Shown here: positions 16,924 through 25,398 of the stretch, piece after piece
Layout: every line of letters starts with the position of its first letter
Position numbering within the stretch: position 1 is the first letter of the stretch
Assembly: GCF_007786445.1 (NCBI RefSeq)
Contig: NZ_VNJI01000050.1
Location: 1 to 57,740 of the forward strand
Source: Paenibacillus cremeus
GTDB taxonomy: Bacteria > Bacillota > Bacilli > Paenibacillales > NBRC-103111
Reading direction: 5' to 3'
Length of the DNA stretch: 57,740 nucleotides
Program-made: the position numbers and the translations under genes
The notes under the pieces: generated by a model
Database searches by the model: none
What the model was told of the DNA's origin: nothing
Seen by the model: only the letters and a program-made list of their open reading frames with translations

Positions 16924-18471
16924 CTATTCGGTCGTTTTCTTCGTATCAGGCACAGACGAAGGCTGCTGCTTCGGCGCAGTCTCGGTTGATTTCGGCGTCT
17001 GCGAAGGCTTGGCTGCCGGCTCGGATGAAGTTGGCTTCTTAGGCGGCTCCACAGCTTTTCCCGGCGTCTCACCGGATTTCGGCGGCTCGGACTTCTTGCC
17101 CGGCTCTGTCGAAGGCTTGGCCGTCGAGCCGCTGCTTGTACTGCCGCTTCCACTGCCGTTTCCTGCTGCTCCCGTGCCTCCGCCAGTGCCCGTTCTGACG
17201 CCTGACGGCTCCGCTGGAGATTTGACGGGGTCCGTTGCGAACAAATTAAGAGGCCCTTGCTCGATTCGGCCTTCCGTGTCGACCTTGGCATTGATGGACA
17301 GCTGGCTCATCCGCTCAAACAGCTTGCGGCCATCCTCCTCCACCATGCGAATCGGCTGCGCCCATTTCGTTAAAATCGGAACCATGCTGAGGCTGCAAGC
17401 CCGCGCCTTCGTGCACGCCGCTTCCAGAATCATGCTGTCCCAGGTTTCCGCATTCTCGTTGGTCGTAAAAATAAAATTGCCCAAGCTGTATGCGATCCAC
17501 TTGCCCTTGTATTGCTCGAACCCTTGCAGCACATGAGGATGGCTCGCAATGACCAGATCCGCCCCTTGGTCGATATACTGGTGCGCGAGGTCCGTCTGCG
17601 TCTTATTCGGACGTTCCTTCCGCTCCTCGCCCCAATGGGAGATCACGACAACCAGATCGGCCTCCGCCCGTGCCGCAGCGATGGCTTCCAGCGGCAACTT
17701 CGCGTCGTACGTCCCGGCAATGCCCGGCTTCGCCTTCGCCGCATACCAGCTCGCCTCCGGCACGACCCGGCTGAAGCCGAGAAACGCCACCTTGATCCCC
17801 TGCTGCTCCACAATCACCGGCTTGTACGCGTCCTGAAGCGTTCTCCCGGCGCCTACATGCAGCAAGCTTTGGCCGTCCAGGTGGTCCAGCGTGTCGAGCA
17901 GGCTGTCCGGTCCGTAATCCATGCTGTGATTATTCGCCAGGTTGACCAGGTCGATGCCCGCCTTCTTCAATTCCGGCAGCGCAGCAGGCGACGAACGATA
18001 GACATACTCCTTCGATTGGGCAGAGCCTCTCGTCGTGATCGGCGTCTCTAGATTAGCCACGGCGATATCCGCCTTCTCCAAATATTGCTTGACGTATTTG
18101 AACGGATAGTCGTATCCGTTTTTTTGCAGCAGCTCCTCTACCTTGCTGGCAAACATGACATCCCCAACGAACGACAGCTTGACTTGTGTTTCCGGTGGCT
18201 TCGGATCCGCCGGCTTGCCCGCATCTACCGTGCTGACGGCGGAAGGCGGCACCGTCGGCGACGACTTGGTCCCGCCTGCGCCTCCTCCCGATCCACGGGC
18301 CTCCGCAGCCACCTCACCCGGCGCCTGCCCTGACGGGCGGTCTAAATATTGAATCAAATAAGCGAATGCACCAATGGTGATCACCGTTAATAGGCCGATT
18401 TTGAGCCACTGCGTCCGCTGCAGTTTCGTTTCTTTCTGCTGTTTATGCTTTTGTGAGCGCGATGATGAAAT
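16924..18471 (-). CDS. CapA family protein (poly-gamma-glutamate type), membrane-anchored
   Basis: The CapA/PGA_cap metallophosphatase-like domain spans about residues 95-355, with SFVGDVMF, NLETPIT, NLANNHSMDYG, SHWGEE and SHPHVLQGFE motifs. A basic N-terminus, one transmembrane helix (IGLLTVITIGAFAYLI) and a 100-residue Ser/Pro/Lys-rich C-terminal tail flank it. Such proteins act outside the membrane in capsule or polyglutamate handling. I place the start at ATT 18471: AAAGGAG lies nine bases upstream and no ATG, GTG or TTG occurs in frame until GTG 18384, which would cut into the transmembrane helix and has no ribosome binding site. Confidence 0.8.
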   Translation of the reverse strand: MSSSRSQKHKQQKETKLQRTQWLKIGLLTVITIGAFAYLIQYLDRPSGQAPGEVAAEARGSGGGAGGTKSSPTVPPSAVSTVDAGKPADPKPPETQVKLSFVGDVMFASKVEELLQKNGYDYPFKYVKQYLEKADIAVANLETPITTRGSAQSKEYVYRSSPAALPELKKAGIDLVNLANNHSMDYGPDSLLDTLDHLDGQSLLHVGAGRTLQDAYKPVIVEQQGIKVAFLGFSRVVPEASWYAAKAKPGIAGTYDAKLPLEAIAAARAEADLVVVISHWGEERKERPNKTQTDLAHQYIDQGADLVIASHPHVLQGFEQYKGKWIAYSLGNFIFTTNENAETWDSMILEAACTKARACSLSMVPILTKWAQPIRMVEEDGRKLFERMSQLSINAKVDTEGRIEQGPLNLFATDPVKSPAEPSGVRTGTGGGTGAAGNGSGSGSTSSGSTAKPSTEPGKKSEPPKSGETPGKAVEPPKKPTSSEPAAKPSQTPKSTETAPKQQPSSVPDTKKTTE

Positions 18472-18654
18472 GATAACCTACTCCTTTGACTTTCAACCTG
18501 CACGACAATCTGCTTTATTATACCAAACCAGCGCGCTGTGGTCATGGGCTAAAATGCCAAAATTCGATTGCTTTCGACGGTTAGCGTCTAGTAATCTGGA
18601 AGCCCTCTCATTAAAATAGAAGCTATACTAGAGTACGAGGAGGCTCCTTCGCCA

Positions 18655-19407
18655 ATGAATAGAATCGCCATCATCTCCGACATTCACGCTAATCTGCCTG
18701 CACTGGAGGCCGTCTTGAAGGATATCCGCCGCCGCCGCATCAAGCAGATCATCTGTCTCGGCGACCTGGTGGGCAAGGGCCCTCAGCCGGCAGAGACGGT
18801 CGATCGGATTCGCGCAGTGTGCGAGCTGACCATTCAAGGCAATTGGGATCACGGCATTAATCAGCCTCAAGATAAAGAAGCCGGCCTTTGGCAGCAGCAG
18901 CAGCTGGGGTCCGAACGGCTCCGCTATTTGGCCGAGCTCCCCTTGGCCGCCGAGCTGCTCATGAGCGCTAGACGCATCCGGCTGCTGCACGCCTCCGCGG
19001 ACAGCATCTACCATCGGGTGCTCCGCAAAGCTGATAAGAAAGAGAAGCTCGGCATGTTCACCAACACCGAGCTGACCGGCGGATTTCACGGCGACCCAGA
19101 AGTCACACCGGATGTGGTCGGCTACGGTGATATTCATGTTCCGTTCGTCCAGACGCTGAAGTCCAAGGACAAGAAAGGCTTGCTGCTGTTCAATACGGGC
19201 AGCGTCGGGGCTCCCTATGACGGGCTCCCTCAAGCAAGCTACGTCATTCTGGAGGGGGTCAAAGACAGCGAGGCGCCGGCTCCCTTTTCCATCCAGCTGG
19301 TACGCGTCCCTTACGATATCGAGAAGGTCATCGCCTTGGCCGAGCAGCTGCAGATGCCGGGGCTGAATCGGTTCCGCTATGAGATGCGTCATGGGCTGGA
19401 GCAATAA
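18655..19407 (+). CDS. Metallophosphoesterase family protein
   Basis: The 250-aa protein is a calcineurin-like phosphoesterase: SDIHANLPALEAV (DxH) at residue 8, CLGDLVGKGPQP (GDxxGxGP) near 37, QGNWDHG (GNxDH-like) near 64, and FNTGSVGAPYDG near 185. The usual GHTH motif appears as GYGDIHVPF, so one of the customary metal-binding histidines is changed. The family hydrolyses phosphomonoesters or diesters; the substrate is unknown. CGAGGAGG precedes the ATG. It is divergent from the CapA-like gene. Confidence 0.85.
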   Translation: MNRIAIISDIHANLPALEAVLKDIRRRRIKQIICLGDLVGKGPQPAETVDRIRAVCELTIQGNWDHGINQPQDKEAGLWQQQQLGSERLRYLAELPLAAELLMSARRIRLLHASADSIYHRVLRKADKKEKLGMFTNTELTGGFHGDPEVTPDVVGYGDIHVPFVQTLKSKDKKGLLLFNTGSVGAPYDGLPQASYVILEGVKDSEAPAPFSIQLVRVPYDIEKVIALAEQLQMPGLNRFRYEMRHGLEQ

Positions 19408-19496
19408 TCCAGCGATCCTGTGTGCAAACGTCATAATTGTGTTACAATAATTGGAGATTATAATACCATTGGTAAATTGTGAAAGAAGGTACCACA

Positions 19497-20717
19497 TTGG
19501 CTCGCTGGAAAATCAACATGATTGTCCTGTGGTTCGGCAATTTTCTGGTGATGGGCGGCATGACGATGATTGTCCCTTTTCTGCCGCTTTATATCCAAGA
19601 AATGGGGATCCATGACCAACACCAAGTAGCGATGTGGGCGGGCTTTATTTTTGCGGCCAACTTCGTCACTTCCTTTGTCTTCCAGCCGATCTGGGGCGGC
19701 ATGGCTGACCGCTACGGACGCAAAGTGATGCTGCTGCGCTCCGGCTTCGGGATGGCGTTCGTCATGGCGCTCATGGGCTTCGCACTCACACCCTGGCATC
19801 TGCTCCTGCTTCGCATGCTCAACGGAACGATCTCCGGCTTTGTGCCGGCAGCCGTCGCCTTGCTCTCCGCCAATACACCGCGGGAGCGAATGGGTCTGGC
19901 TATGGGCACCTTGCAGTCTGGGGGGGTGGCCGGAACGATTCTGGGACCGCTCTTCGGCGGCCTGCTTGCGGAATGGATTGGCTTTCGGCCGATCTTCTAC
20001 ATAACCGGCGGCTTACTGTTCATCGCCTCCTTGCTGACCATGTTCCTCGTAAAGGAGACGTTCGACAAAGGAAAAGCCCAAGCCCGATCCAATCAGTCCC
20101 TCTTCCAAACCTTAAAGGAGCTCAGCAAGACCAAAGAGCTGCCGGCATTGTACTCCGTCACCTTCGTGATTCAGTTTTCCATCCTGAGCTCGATGCCGCT
20201 CATTCCGCTCTTCGTCCAGGAATTGCATCACAGCGCCGAAATGCTGGCGTTCTACGCCGGGCTGGTCGGTTCGGTCACCGGGTTCTCCAATATGATCGCC
20301 TCTCCGCTGCTTGGCCGCATGGGCGACCGTTGGGGTCCGAACAAGGTGCTGGCCATCGCCCTTGTCGGGGCAGGCATTTTCTTCATCCCGCAGGCGATGG
20401 TGACGAACATTTGGCAGCTGTTTGCCGCACGCTTTATGCTCGGAGTGTTCATGGGAGGGCTGCTGCCTTCCGTCCAGACGCTCATCCGCCAGTATACGCC
20501 CAACGGGATGGAGAGCCGCTCCTTCGCGTTCAATTCCAGCGCGCTCTCTCTGGGCAACATGCTGGGGCCGATTATCGGCGGGGCGCTCTCGGGCTGGATT
20601 GGCATTCGCGGAATCTTCTTGATCGCCACGTTGCTGCTGTTTCTCAATGCGCTCTGGGTTCGCCAAACGCTCTTTCACCGTGCAGCGGCGAAGCCCGCTT
20701 CCGACCGTTCACCGTAA
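19497..20717 (+). CDS. MFS multidrug-type transporter
   Basis: The 406-aa protein has twelve predicted membrane helices and the major facilitator loop GGMADRYGRKVMLLRS between helices 2 and 3, repeated in weaker form as GRMGDRWGPNKVL in the second half. This fits the drug:H+ antiporter group (MdtG/NorA-like). Translation most likely starts at TTG 19497, seven bases after AGAAGG; a GTG six codons earlier has no site. Substrate cannot be told from sequence. The next gene starts 34 bases downstream. Confidence 0.88.
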   Translation: MARWKINMIVLWFGNFLVMGGMTMIVPFLPLYIQEMGIHDQHQVAMWAGFIFAANFVTSFVFQPIWGGMADRYGRKVMLLRSGFGMAFVMALMGFALTPWHLLLLRMLNGTISGFVPAAVALLSANTPRERMGLAMGTLQSGGVAGTILGPLFGGLLAEWIGFRPIFYITGGLLFIASLLTMFLVKETFDKGKAQARSNQSLFQTLKELSKTKELPALYSVTFVIQFSILSSMPLIPLFVQELHHSAEMLAFYAGLVGSVTGFSNMIASPLLGRMGDRWGPNKVLAIALVGAGIFFIPQAMVTNIWQLFAARFMLGVFMGGLLPSVQTLIRQYTPNGMESRSFAFNSSALSLGNMLGPIIGGALSGWIGIRGIFLIATLLLFLNALWVRQTLFHRAAAKPASDRSP

Positions 20718-20751
20718 GTGCTGTTTTTACCCCGCAGGAGGTGCTCTTTTT

Positions 20752-20934
20752 TTGAAAATCAATGTCAAAAAGGTGTTATTCATCCTGGTGTGTGCAGAAT
20801 TCATGATTTGGTATTACGGCAGCCTGGAGGTTCATCACTCCCCCCAGCCCATCGTGCTGCAGCAAGACCAGCCATCCCAAGCCAAGCAAACGCCCATCAC
20901 GCATCCGAAGCATGGCCTTAAGAAAGCTTCTTGA
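20752..20934 (+). CDS. Small single-span membrane protein (60 aa)
   Basis: TTG 20752 lies ten bases after AGGAGG (20736-20741). The peptide has a short basic N-terminus, one hydrophobic helix (VLFILVCAEFMIWYY) and a Gln/Pro/His-rich tail of about 35 residues, predicted outside. No family is recognised. It sits directly behind the MFS gene and before a shared terminator, so it is probably cotranscribed. Confidence 0.6.
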   Translation: MKINVKKVLFILVCAEFMIWYYGSLEVHHSPQPIVLQQDQPSQAKQTPITHPKHGLKKAS

Positions 20935-20941
20935 CGCACGA

Positions 20942-20985
20942 AAAAAGCGGTTCCCATGCACAGTGCTGCACAGGGACCGCTTTTT
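20942..20985. terminator. Bidirectional terminator
   Basis: AAAAAGCGGTTCCC pairs with GGGACCGCTTTTT (20973-20985). It lies between convergent genes. Confidence 0.85.
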
Positions 20986-20998
20986 CATTGCCAGTCGA

Positions 20999-21637
20999 TT
21001 ATCGGACTCTGGCCATCGCCAATCCGTCATACGCCGGAAGCAGGACGCCCTCCAGCCGAGGATCCCGAGCCATCCTCTCGTTGAACTCACGCATGCGGGT
21101 CACCGAGTTTCCCTTCGATGCAGGGTCCATCGTCTTGCCGTGCATCAGTGCATTGTCTCCTAGAATAATGGCGCCAGGATTGGCCAGCTTGATGGCCCAC
21201 TCCAAGTAATTCGGGTAATTCCCCTTATCCGCATCAATGAAAAAGAGATCAAACCGCTGCCCTTCCGCCCCCAAGGCTTCCAGGCTGTCCAGCGCCTCCC
21301 CGATGCGGTATTCCACGATATCGCCGAACCCGGCCTCGCGTAAATGCTGGTGAGCCAGGTCCGCATACTCCTGCTTCAGCTCTAAGGAGATGAGCTTGCC
21401 ATCCGCCGGCAGTCCGCGGGCCAAGCAAATCCCGCTGTAGCCGCCCAGCGCGCCGATTTCCAGCACCTGCTTCGCCCCGATCATCTTCACCAGCAGTGTC
21501 AGCAATCGACCGTACCCTGGCGCGATCGAAATTTCCGGCATATCCTTCGCTCGAATCCCCGCTTTGACCCGTTCCAGCTGCTCGTCCTGCTCGAGCAGCG
21601 CGTCTACATACTGCTCTGCCGTTTGAGGTGTCGACAT
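20999..21637 (-). CDS. O-methyltransferase family 3 protein
   Basis: The 212-aa product is a class I O-methyltransferase like YrrM or caffeoyl-CoA/catechol O-methyltransferases. SAM motif I is VLEIGALGGYSGICLA near residue 58, and the metal-binding segment FDLFFIDADKGNYPNYLEW lies near 130, followed by ILGDNALMHG near 158. These enzymes methylate hydroxyl groups using a divalent cation; in bacteria some modify RNA (TrmR) or small phenolics, and no choice can be made here. AAGGTAGG precedes the ATG. Confidence 0.88.
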   Translation of the reverse strand: MSTPQTAEQYVDALLEQDEQLERVKAGIRAKDMPEISIAPGYGRLLTLLVKMIGAKQVLEIGALGGYSGICLARGLPADGKLISLELKQEYADLAHQHLREAGFGDIVEYRIGEALDSLEALGAEGQRFDLFFIDADKGNYPNYLEWAIKLANPGAIILGDNALMHGKTMDPASKGNSVTRMREFNERMARDPRLEGVLLPAYDGLAMARVR

Positions 21638-21794
21638 GTTCGTTCCTACCTTCCCTGCCGCCTTTCCCTTCTAAAGGTGCGGCCGTTTGTATAATTCTAT
21701 CTAATATCCTATAATAAATAAATTGATCTTATGCTTCAACTTCAATCACCTTCAATAACCTGCTGGAACTGATCCAATGGAGTGAATAACGACT

Positions 21795-23027
21795 ATGTCA
21801 ACGAATTCCCCTGTGTCGTCCGCCGCACCGCAAGCACCTATGGCGGGCCACGGACCCATAGAATTAATCGCTACTACGCCGATGGGCCTCGAAGCCGTCG
21901 TCGCCCGCGAAGTCCGCGAGCTCGGCTACGAGCACGTGACCGTCGAGAACGGCCGCGTCACCTTCACGGGCGATGCGCTAGCCATCTGCCGAGCCAACCT
22001 GTGGCTGCGCTCCGCCGACCGTGTGCTGATCAAGATGGCCCAGTTCAAGGCAACGACCTTCGACGACTTGTTCGAAGGCGTCAAAGCGCTTCCTTGGGCC
22101 GATTGGATTCCCGAGGACGCTGAGTTTCCGGTTGAAGGCCGCTCGCACAAGTCGCAGCTGTCCAGCGTCCCGGCCTGCCAAGGCATCGTGAAGAAAGCGG
22201 TCGTGGAGAAGCTGAAGCTGGCCTACGGCACCGAGTGGTTCCGCGAGACCGGCGGACGCTTCGTCATTGAGGTGGCGCTGCTGAACGACATCGCCACCAT
22301 CACGCTGGACACGACCGGCCCCGGCCTGCACAAGCGCGGCTACCGTAAGCTTGTTACCGAAGCACCGCTGAAGGAAACGATGGCCGCCGCGCTCGTGCAG
22401 CTCAGCCGCTGGCAGCCGGAGCGCCCGCTCTACGACCCGTTCTGCGGGTCGGGCACGATCCTGATCGAGGCCGCGATGATCGGGTGGAATCTGGCGCCGG
22501 GCTTACGGCGCCGCTTCAACGCCGAGGCGTGGCCGCTCGTGCCGGAGGCACTGTGGGAGCAGGCCCGCGAGGAAGCCTACGATCTGGTGCGGGATGATGT
22601 CCCGCTCCAGATCGCAGGCTCGGACATCGATCCGGACGCGATCGATGTGGCACTGGCCGCCGCCAAGGCGGCCGGGCTGGCGAACGAAGTGAGCCTGCAG
22701 GTGCTGCCCGTCGGCAAAGCGCGACCGCTGGGCGACTATGGCTGCATCATTACGAACCCGCCGTACGGTGAACGGCTCGGCGAAGCCAAAGAAGTCGAGC
22801 GGGCGCTGCGACAGCTCGGCGAAGTTTACTTGCATCTGCCCACCTGGTCATCGTTCATCTTAAGCCCCAGCAAACAAGTGGAGCATTATATGAGCCGGCC
22901 GGCCGACAAGCGGCGCAAGCTGTTCAATGGCCGCATCGAGTGCGCATTATATCAATACTTCGCTCCGGGCGGATTGTACGGCTGGCGCAAGGACAAAGAA
23001 CAACAGGAAAGCCCCGGCTCCAAGTAG
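21795..23027 (+). CDS. THUMP-domain class I SAM-dependent RNA methyltransferase (YpsC/RlmL-like)
   Basis: The 410-aa protein has an N-terminal ferredoxin-like/THUMP region (about residues 20-175) and a C-terminal Rossmann methyltransferase domain. The latter shows YDPFCGSGTILIEAAMIG near residue 215, SDIDPDAID near 276 and the catalytic ITNPPYGERLG near 318. NPPY enzymes of this architecture methylate guanine N2; the nearest known members are E. coli RlmL (23S rRNA G2445) and B. subtilis YpsC. The start is ATG 21795 with GGAG about 12 bases upstream. A terminator overlaps the stop codon. Confidence 0.9.
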   Translation: MSTNSPVSSAAPQAPMAGHGPIELIATTPMGLEAVVAREVRELGYEHVTVENGRVTFTGDALAICRANLWLRSADRVLIKMAQFKATTFDDLFEGVKALPWADWIPEDAEFPVEGRSHKSQLSSVPACQGIVKKAVVEKLKLAYGTEWFRETGGRFVIEVALLNDIATITLDTTGPGLHKRGYRKLVTEAPLKETMAAALVQLSRWQPERPLYDPFCGSGTILIEAAMIGWNLAPGLRRRFNAEAWPLVPEALWEQAREEAYDLVRDDVPLQIAGSDIDPDAIDVALAAAKAAGLANEVSLQVLPVGKARPLGDYGCIITNPPYGERLGEAKEVERALRQLGEVYLHLPTWSSFILSPSKQVEHYMSRPADKRRKLFNGRIECALYQYFAPGGLYGWRKDKEQQESPGSK

Positions 23028-23044
23028 GAGACCGAGGCTTTTTT
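23008..23044 (+). terminator. Terminator spanning the RNA methyltransferase stop codon
   Basis: AAGCCCCGGCTCC pairs with GGAGACCGAGGCTT with small mismatches, followed by T6. Confidence 0.8.
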
Positions 23045-23075
23045 ATATGATTGAGCGGCCTTCACTGAAGTGGCC

Positions 23076-23249
23076 TTATTTACGATTCATACCGATCAGC
23101 CAGCTCAGCTTCCGGCGGTGGCGCTTGGAACGGGGCAAGAAGGCAGACTCGCCTGCCGGTTGGTCGTCAAGCTTCTCGTTGGATGGCGCATGTGGATCCT
23201 TCGCGAGCAGCAGGTGTAGTTCCTCTTCCGAAATGCCCTGATTGGTCAT
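23076..23249 (-). CDS. Small hypothetical protein (57 aa)
   Basis: ATG 23249 follows GGAGG by eight bases. The peptide begins MTNQGISEEELHLLLAKDPH, has an acidic N-terminal half, a polar middle and a strongly basic end (RSKRHRRKLSWLIGMNRK). No domain is recognised. It starts 27 bases after the LuxR-type gene on the same strand, so it is probably in the same transcript. Confidence 0.6.
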   Translation of the reverse strand: MTNQGISEEELHLLLAKDPHAPSNEKLDDQPAGESAFLPRSKRHRRKLSWLIGMNRK

Positions 23250-23275
23250 GAATGGTTCCTCCGATTCCGCTAATA

Positions 23276-23590
23276 TTATCTTGCTGCTACCCGCGGCAGC
23301 TCGGCCATGGGGCTAACCGCTTCAACGCCGCCCGACAGATCCTCCGAAATGCGACGAATGACCATCGCGAGCAAGTTACGAGTCGATGTGCTTTGGGTCT
23401 TGATCTGAATGGAGTGAATGTGATTCTTCAACGTCTTGACGGAAATAAACATCCGCTCGGCCAGTTCAATGTTATTGCAGCCATAAAAACAGAGATATTG
23501 CAAAATCTCGGTTTCTCTATTGGTCAGCTTGTAGATTTTTGCGATTCTACCGCATGCTTTAGAAATATAGTCCGTTCGCAATAAGATCAC
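23276..23590 (-). CDS. Stand-alone LuxR/GerE-type helix-turn-helix protein
   Basis: The 104-aa protein is little more than a LuxR C-terminal DNA-binding domain (about residues 20-82). It starts with LTNRETEILQYL and includes NIELAERMFISVKTLKNHIHSI, the recognition helix pattern of this family. There is no receiver or ligand-binding domain, as in GerE of Bacillus. The start is GTG 23590; TTG three codons later is better spaced from AGGGTG and is an equal candidate. A small basic protein gene follows immediately. Confidence 0.8.
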   Translation of the reverse strand: MILLRTDYISKACGRIAKIYKLTNRETEILQYLCFYGCNNIELAERMFISVKTLKNHIHSIQIKTQSTSTRNLLAMVIRRISEDLSGGVEAVSPMAELPRVAAR

Positions 23591-23851
23591 ACCCTAATCT
23601 TCAATATTATTTTATGGAAATTGGAACCTAAGGATCAGCTTCGTCGTCTGTGGAATCATCATGGACACTCGTTGTTTCAACAATTTCATCTTACCCTGAA
23701 GTTATTAAAACTCTTGCGTACCGATTGTTAATTTTGTAGTCGCCATCCTCATAAATGGCTAACACTTTTTCACATGATCGGTGGATTCTAAGCCTCGTTT
23801 TTCTAGGGCCATGATAATGTTAGGCAATTATGAGCAGGCTCGTCCTGCATA

Positions 23852-23882
23852 AAAATAGATTGAGCAGCGCATGCTTCTCAAC
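23852..23882 (-). terminator. Terminator of the DUF2935 gene
   Basis: On the minus strand TTGAG-AGC pairs with GCT-CTCAA (one mismatch), followed by TCTATTTTTA. The rest of the 23591-23923 gap shows no gene. Confidence 0.5.
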
Positions 23883-23923
23883 CCACGAGTGTCCGCTTTT
23901 CTACTATTAGACAACGACCGTGA

Positions 23924-24742
23924 TCAGGCTTCCGTTCTAGGTTTAGCAGGGTTGCAGTTCGGTGCTTTCCGCTCGCTCGCCTGCGCTAATTTGATTAAGT
24001 AATAGCATTCTTCTCTGGCCATATGATCCGCCATCAGCGGCGATAACGTCCCCAGCGCCTCGCGGGTCAGCCGCAGCTCCTCGAGCTCCCGCAGGAACTG
24101 CATGAACAGCGCCATCTCCAGCTCCACTTCCTTGTTGAACCGGGTTAAAGCTGGGAATCGATGCACATTGGCACGCATATATCCGGCAAGCTCCACCGCT
24201 TTGACATAATATTCGCGAAAATGCTGATCGAACGTCCGTGCCATCTCGAACAGACGGCTTTCGGTCAAATCCAGATTCCCCGCGATCCCCGAGGCATGCC
24301 CATACGCATCCTGGAGCCAAACTAAGTGGTGGTGAATCTCCTCGCCGACCGGCGCAGGCAGCCCATGAAGCAGATGGCTGAATAGCCGTAAATACTGCTC
24401 CACTTCATTGACCATATGATTCAAAAAGGTTGGCGTCAGCTGCAGCCCGATCTTCCCCAGCAGCTGCCGGTGAAGCAAGAGAAGCTTGAACACCCGGAGC
24501 TCTTTCGCCATTTCATAAGACTCTCGGGTCAGCTCACGCACGCTTTCAAGGGAGGACTCGATCCGTGCCCTTTGGAGCAGGGCGTCAAACCCTTGAATGA
24601 ATCGAGCGGCCCGCCCGATCTCCTCCGGCTCGTCCGGTGACAGCGCAGTCTTGATGAAGCGACCATGATCCCCCAGTACTTGCAGCCAGAAGCGATGCTC
24701 AAACAAGGCCGATGCTGCAAAATCGGATTCGGTGTGGTTCAT
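23924..24742 (-). CDS. DUF2935 family protein (ferritin-like helical bundle)
   Basis: The 272-aa protein is nearly all helical and repeats one unit twice. The first half has FEHRFWLQVLGDHGRFI near residue 15 and the second a matching EVELEMALFMQFLREL with DHMAREECYYLIKLA at the end. Conserved His/Glu pairs in each half resemble the metal-ligand spacing of ferritin-like bundles, the known fold of this family. Function is unknown. ATG 24742 follows GGAGGAA; an upstream in-frame start has no site. It lies 98 bases downstream of the riboswitch-controlled gene and could be cotranscribed with it. Confidence 0.82.
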   Translation of the reverse strand: MNHTESDFAASALFEHRFWLQVLGDHGRFIKTALSPDEPEEIGRAARFIQGFDALLQRARIESSLESVRELTRESYEMAKELRVFKLLLLHRQLLGKIGLQLTPTFLNHMVNEVEQYLRLFSHLLHGLPAPVGEEIHHHLVWLQDAYGHASGIAGNLDLTESRLFEMARTFDQHFREYYVKAVELAGYMRANVHRFPALTRFNKEVELEMALFMQFLRELEELRLTREALGTLSPLMADHMAREECYYLIKLAQASERKAPNCNPAKPRTEA

Positions 24743-24840
24743 TCGGCGTTCCTCCTGCCTCACGGCTCTAAGCTTACAATCTACAAGCATCGTATGCTTT
24801 GGCCGCTCCGCAGGTGCCTAGTTCGAATCCAATTTTTCCT

Positions 24841-25140
24841 TTAGGCGTTTCGAATCGTTTTCATTCGGCAATTTAAGTAGTCGTACAGTGTCATAAATAC
24901 GTTATTATCCGCTTGGCATTTGACCGAGAGCTTGACCTCTCCGCGCCAGTAAAAGTTAATGATGTGCTGGTTGCGCCCTGCGACCATCTCCACATCCCAC
25001 CAAGGCGACATCAGCTCGTAGACCTCACGGTTAATGAACATTTTGGGTCCTTCGCTGGATGAATACACACCCACAAAGTCTTGGCCGACCTTCGTATAAA
25101 ATCCTTTTCGGGTCATCATGCTTCGCCCCATCTCCGACAT
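24841..25140 (-). CDS. Uncharacterised 99-aa protein under a c-di-GMP riboswitch
   Basis: ATG 25140 lies downstream of AAGGAG; a GTG four codons earlier is too close to it. The protein is soluble, begins with three closely spaced methionines (MSEMGRSMMTRKGFY), and contains YELMSPWWDVEM and NQHIINFYWRGEVKL followed by a single cysteine. It looks like a small alpha/beta or beta-barrel fold. It lacks the RxxxR and DxSxxG residues needed for a PilZ call. No family is recognised. Its leader is a c-di-GMP-I riboswitch with a terminator, so its product is expected to respond to intracellular c-di-GMP. Confidence 0.7.
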   Translation of the reverse strand: MSEMGRSMMTRKGFYTKVGQDFVGVYSSSEGPKMFINREVYELMSPWWDVEMVAGRNQHIINFYWRGEVKLSVKCQADNNVFMTLYDYLNCRMKTIRNA

Positions 25141-25171
25141 CCTTGTCTCCACTCCTTCCTATCCTACAATG

Positions 25172-25199
25172 AAAAAGACCCCCGCTGGTTCGGGAGTCC
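25172..25199 (-). terminator. Expression-platform terminator of the c-di-GMP riboswitch
   Basis: On the minus strand GAC-CCCG-type arms (GACTCCCG and CGGGGGTC) close a hairpin followed by T5. It sits between the aptamer and the ribosome binding site of the 99-aa gene. Confidence 0.75.
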
Positions 25200-25221
25200 G
25201 CATCTATAATCGCGTATCGCC

Positions 25222-25312
25222 GTTCCTTCGGTAACTGGCTGGCCTGGCGTTGCAGTAGCGCTTTAGCCCCTGTAGTTTTGCGTCCCAGGCTTTCGCTTGG
25301 TTTGCCTTTATC
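25222..25312 (-). ncRNA. c-di-GMP-I (GEMM-I) riboswitch aptamer
   Basis: Reading the minus strand, the conserved blocks appear in order: GGCAAACC, a GAAA tetraloop in AAGCGAAAGCCT, GGGACGCAAA, GGGGCTAAAGCG and GTTACCGA. These are the diagnostic GEMM-I elements: tetraloop/receptor and ligand-binding junction. It lies between the end of an MFS gene and the 99-aa unknown gene and ends in a terminator, so it should control the unknown gene by premature termination. Whether ligand turns it on or off cannot be decided by eye. Confidence 0.92.
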
Positions 25313-25398
25313 GAGTTCGATCGAAATTTGTCTTTTTATGCAAGGTATTCTCCTAAAGCATAAAAGATAAGCCCTAGGGTTTAAATGATGCTTATTGC

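Noticed and set aside
24841..25140. PilZ domain assignment for the riboswitch-controlled protein
   Set aside because: The RxxxR and DxSxxG residues needed for PilZ are not present.
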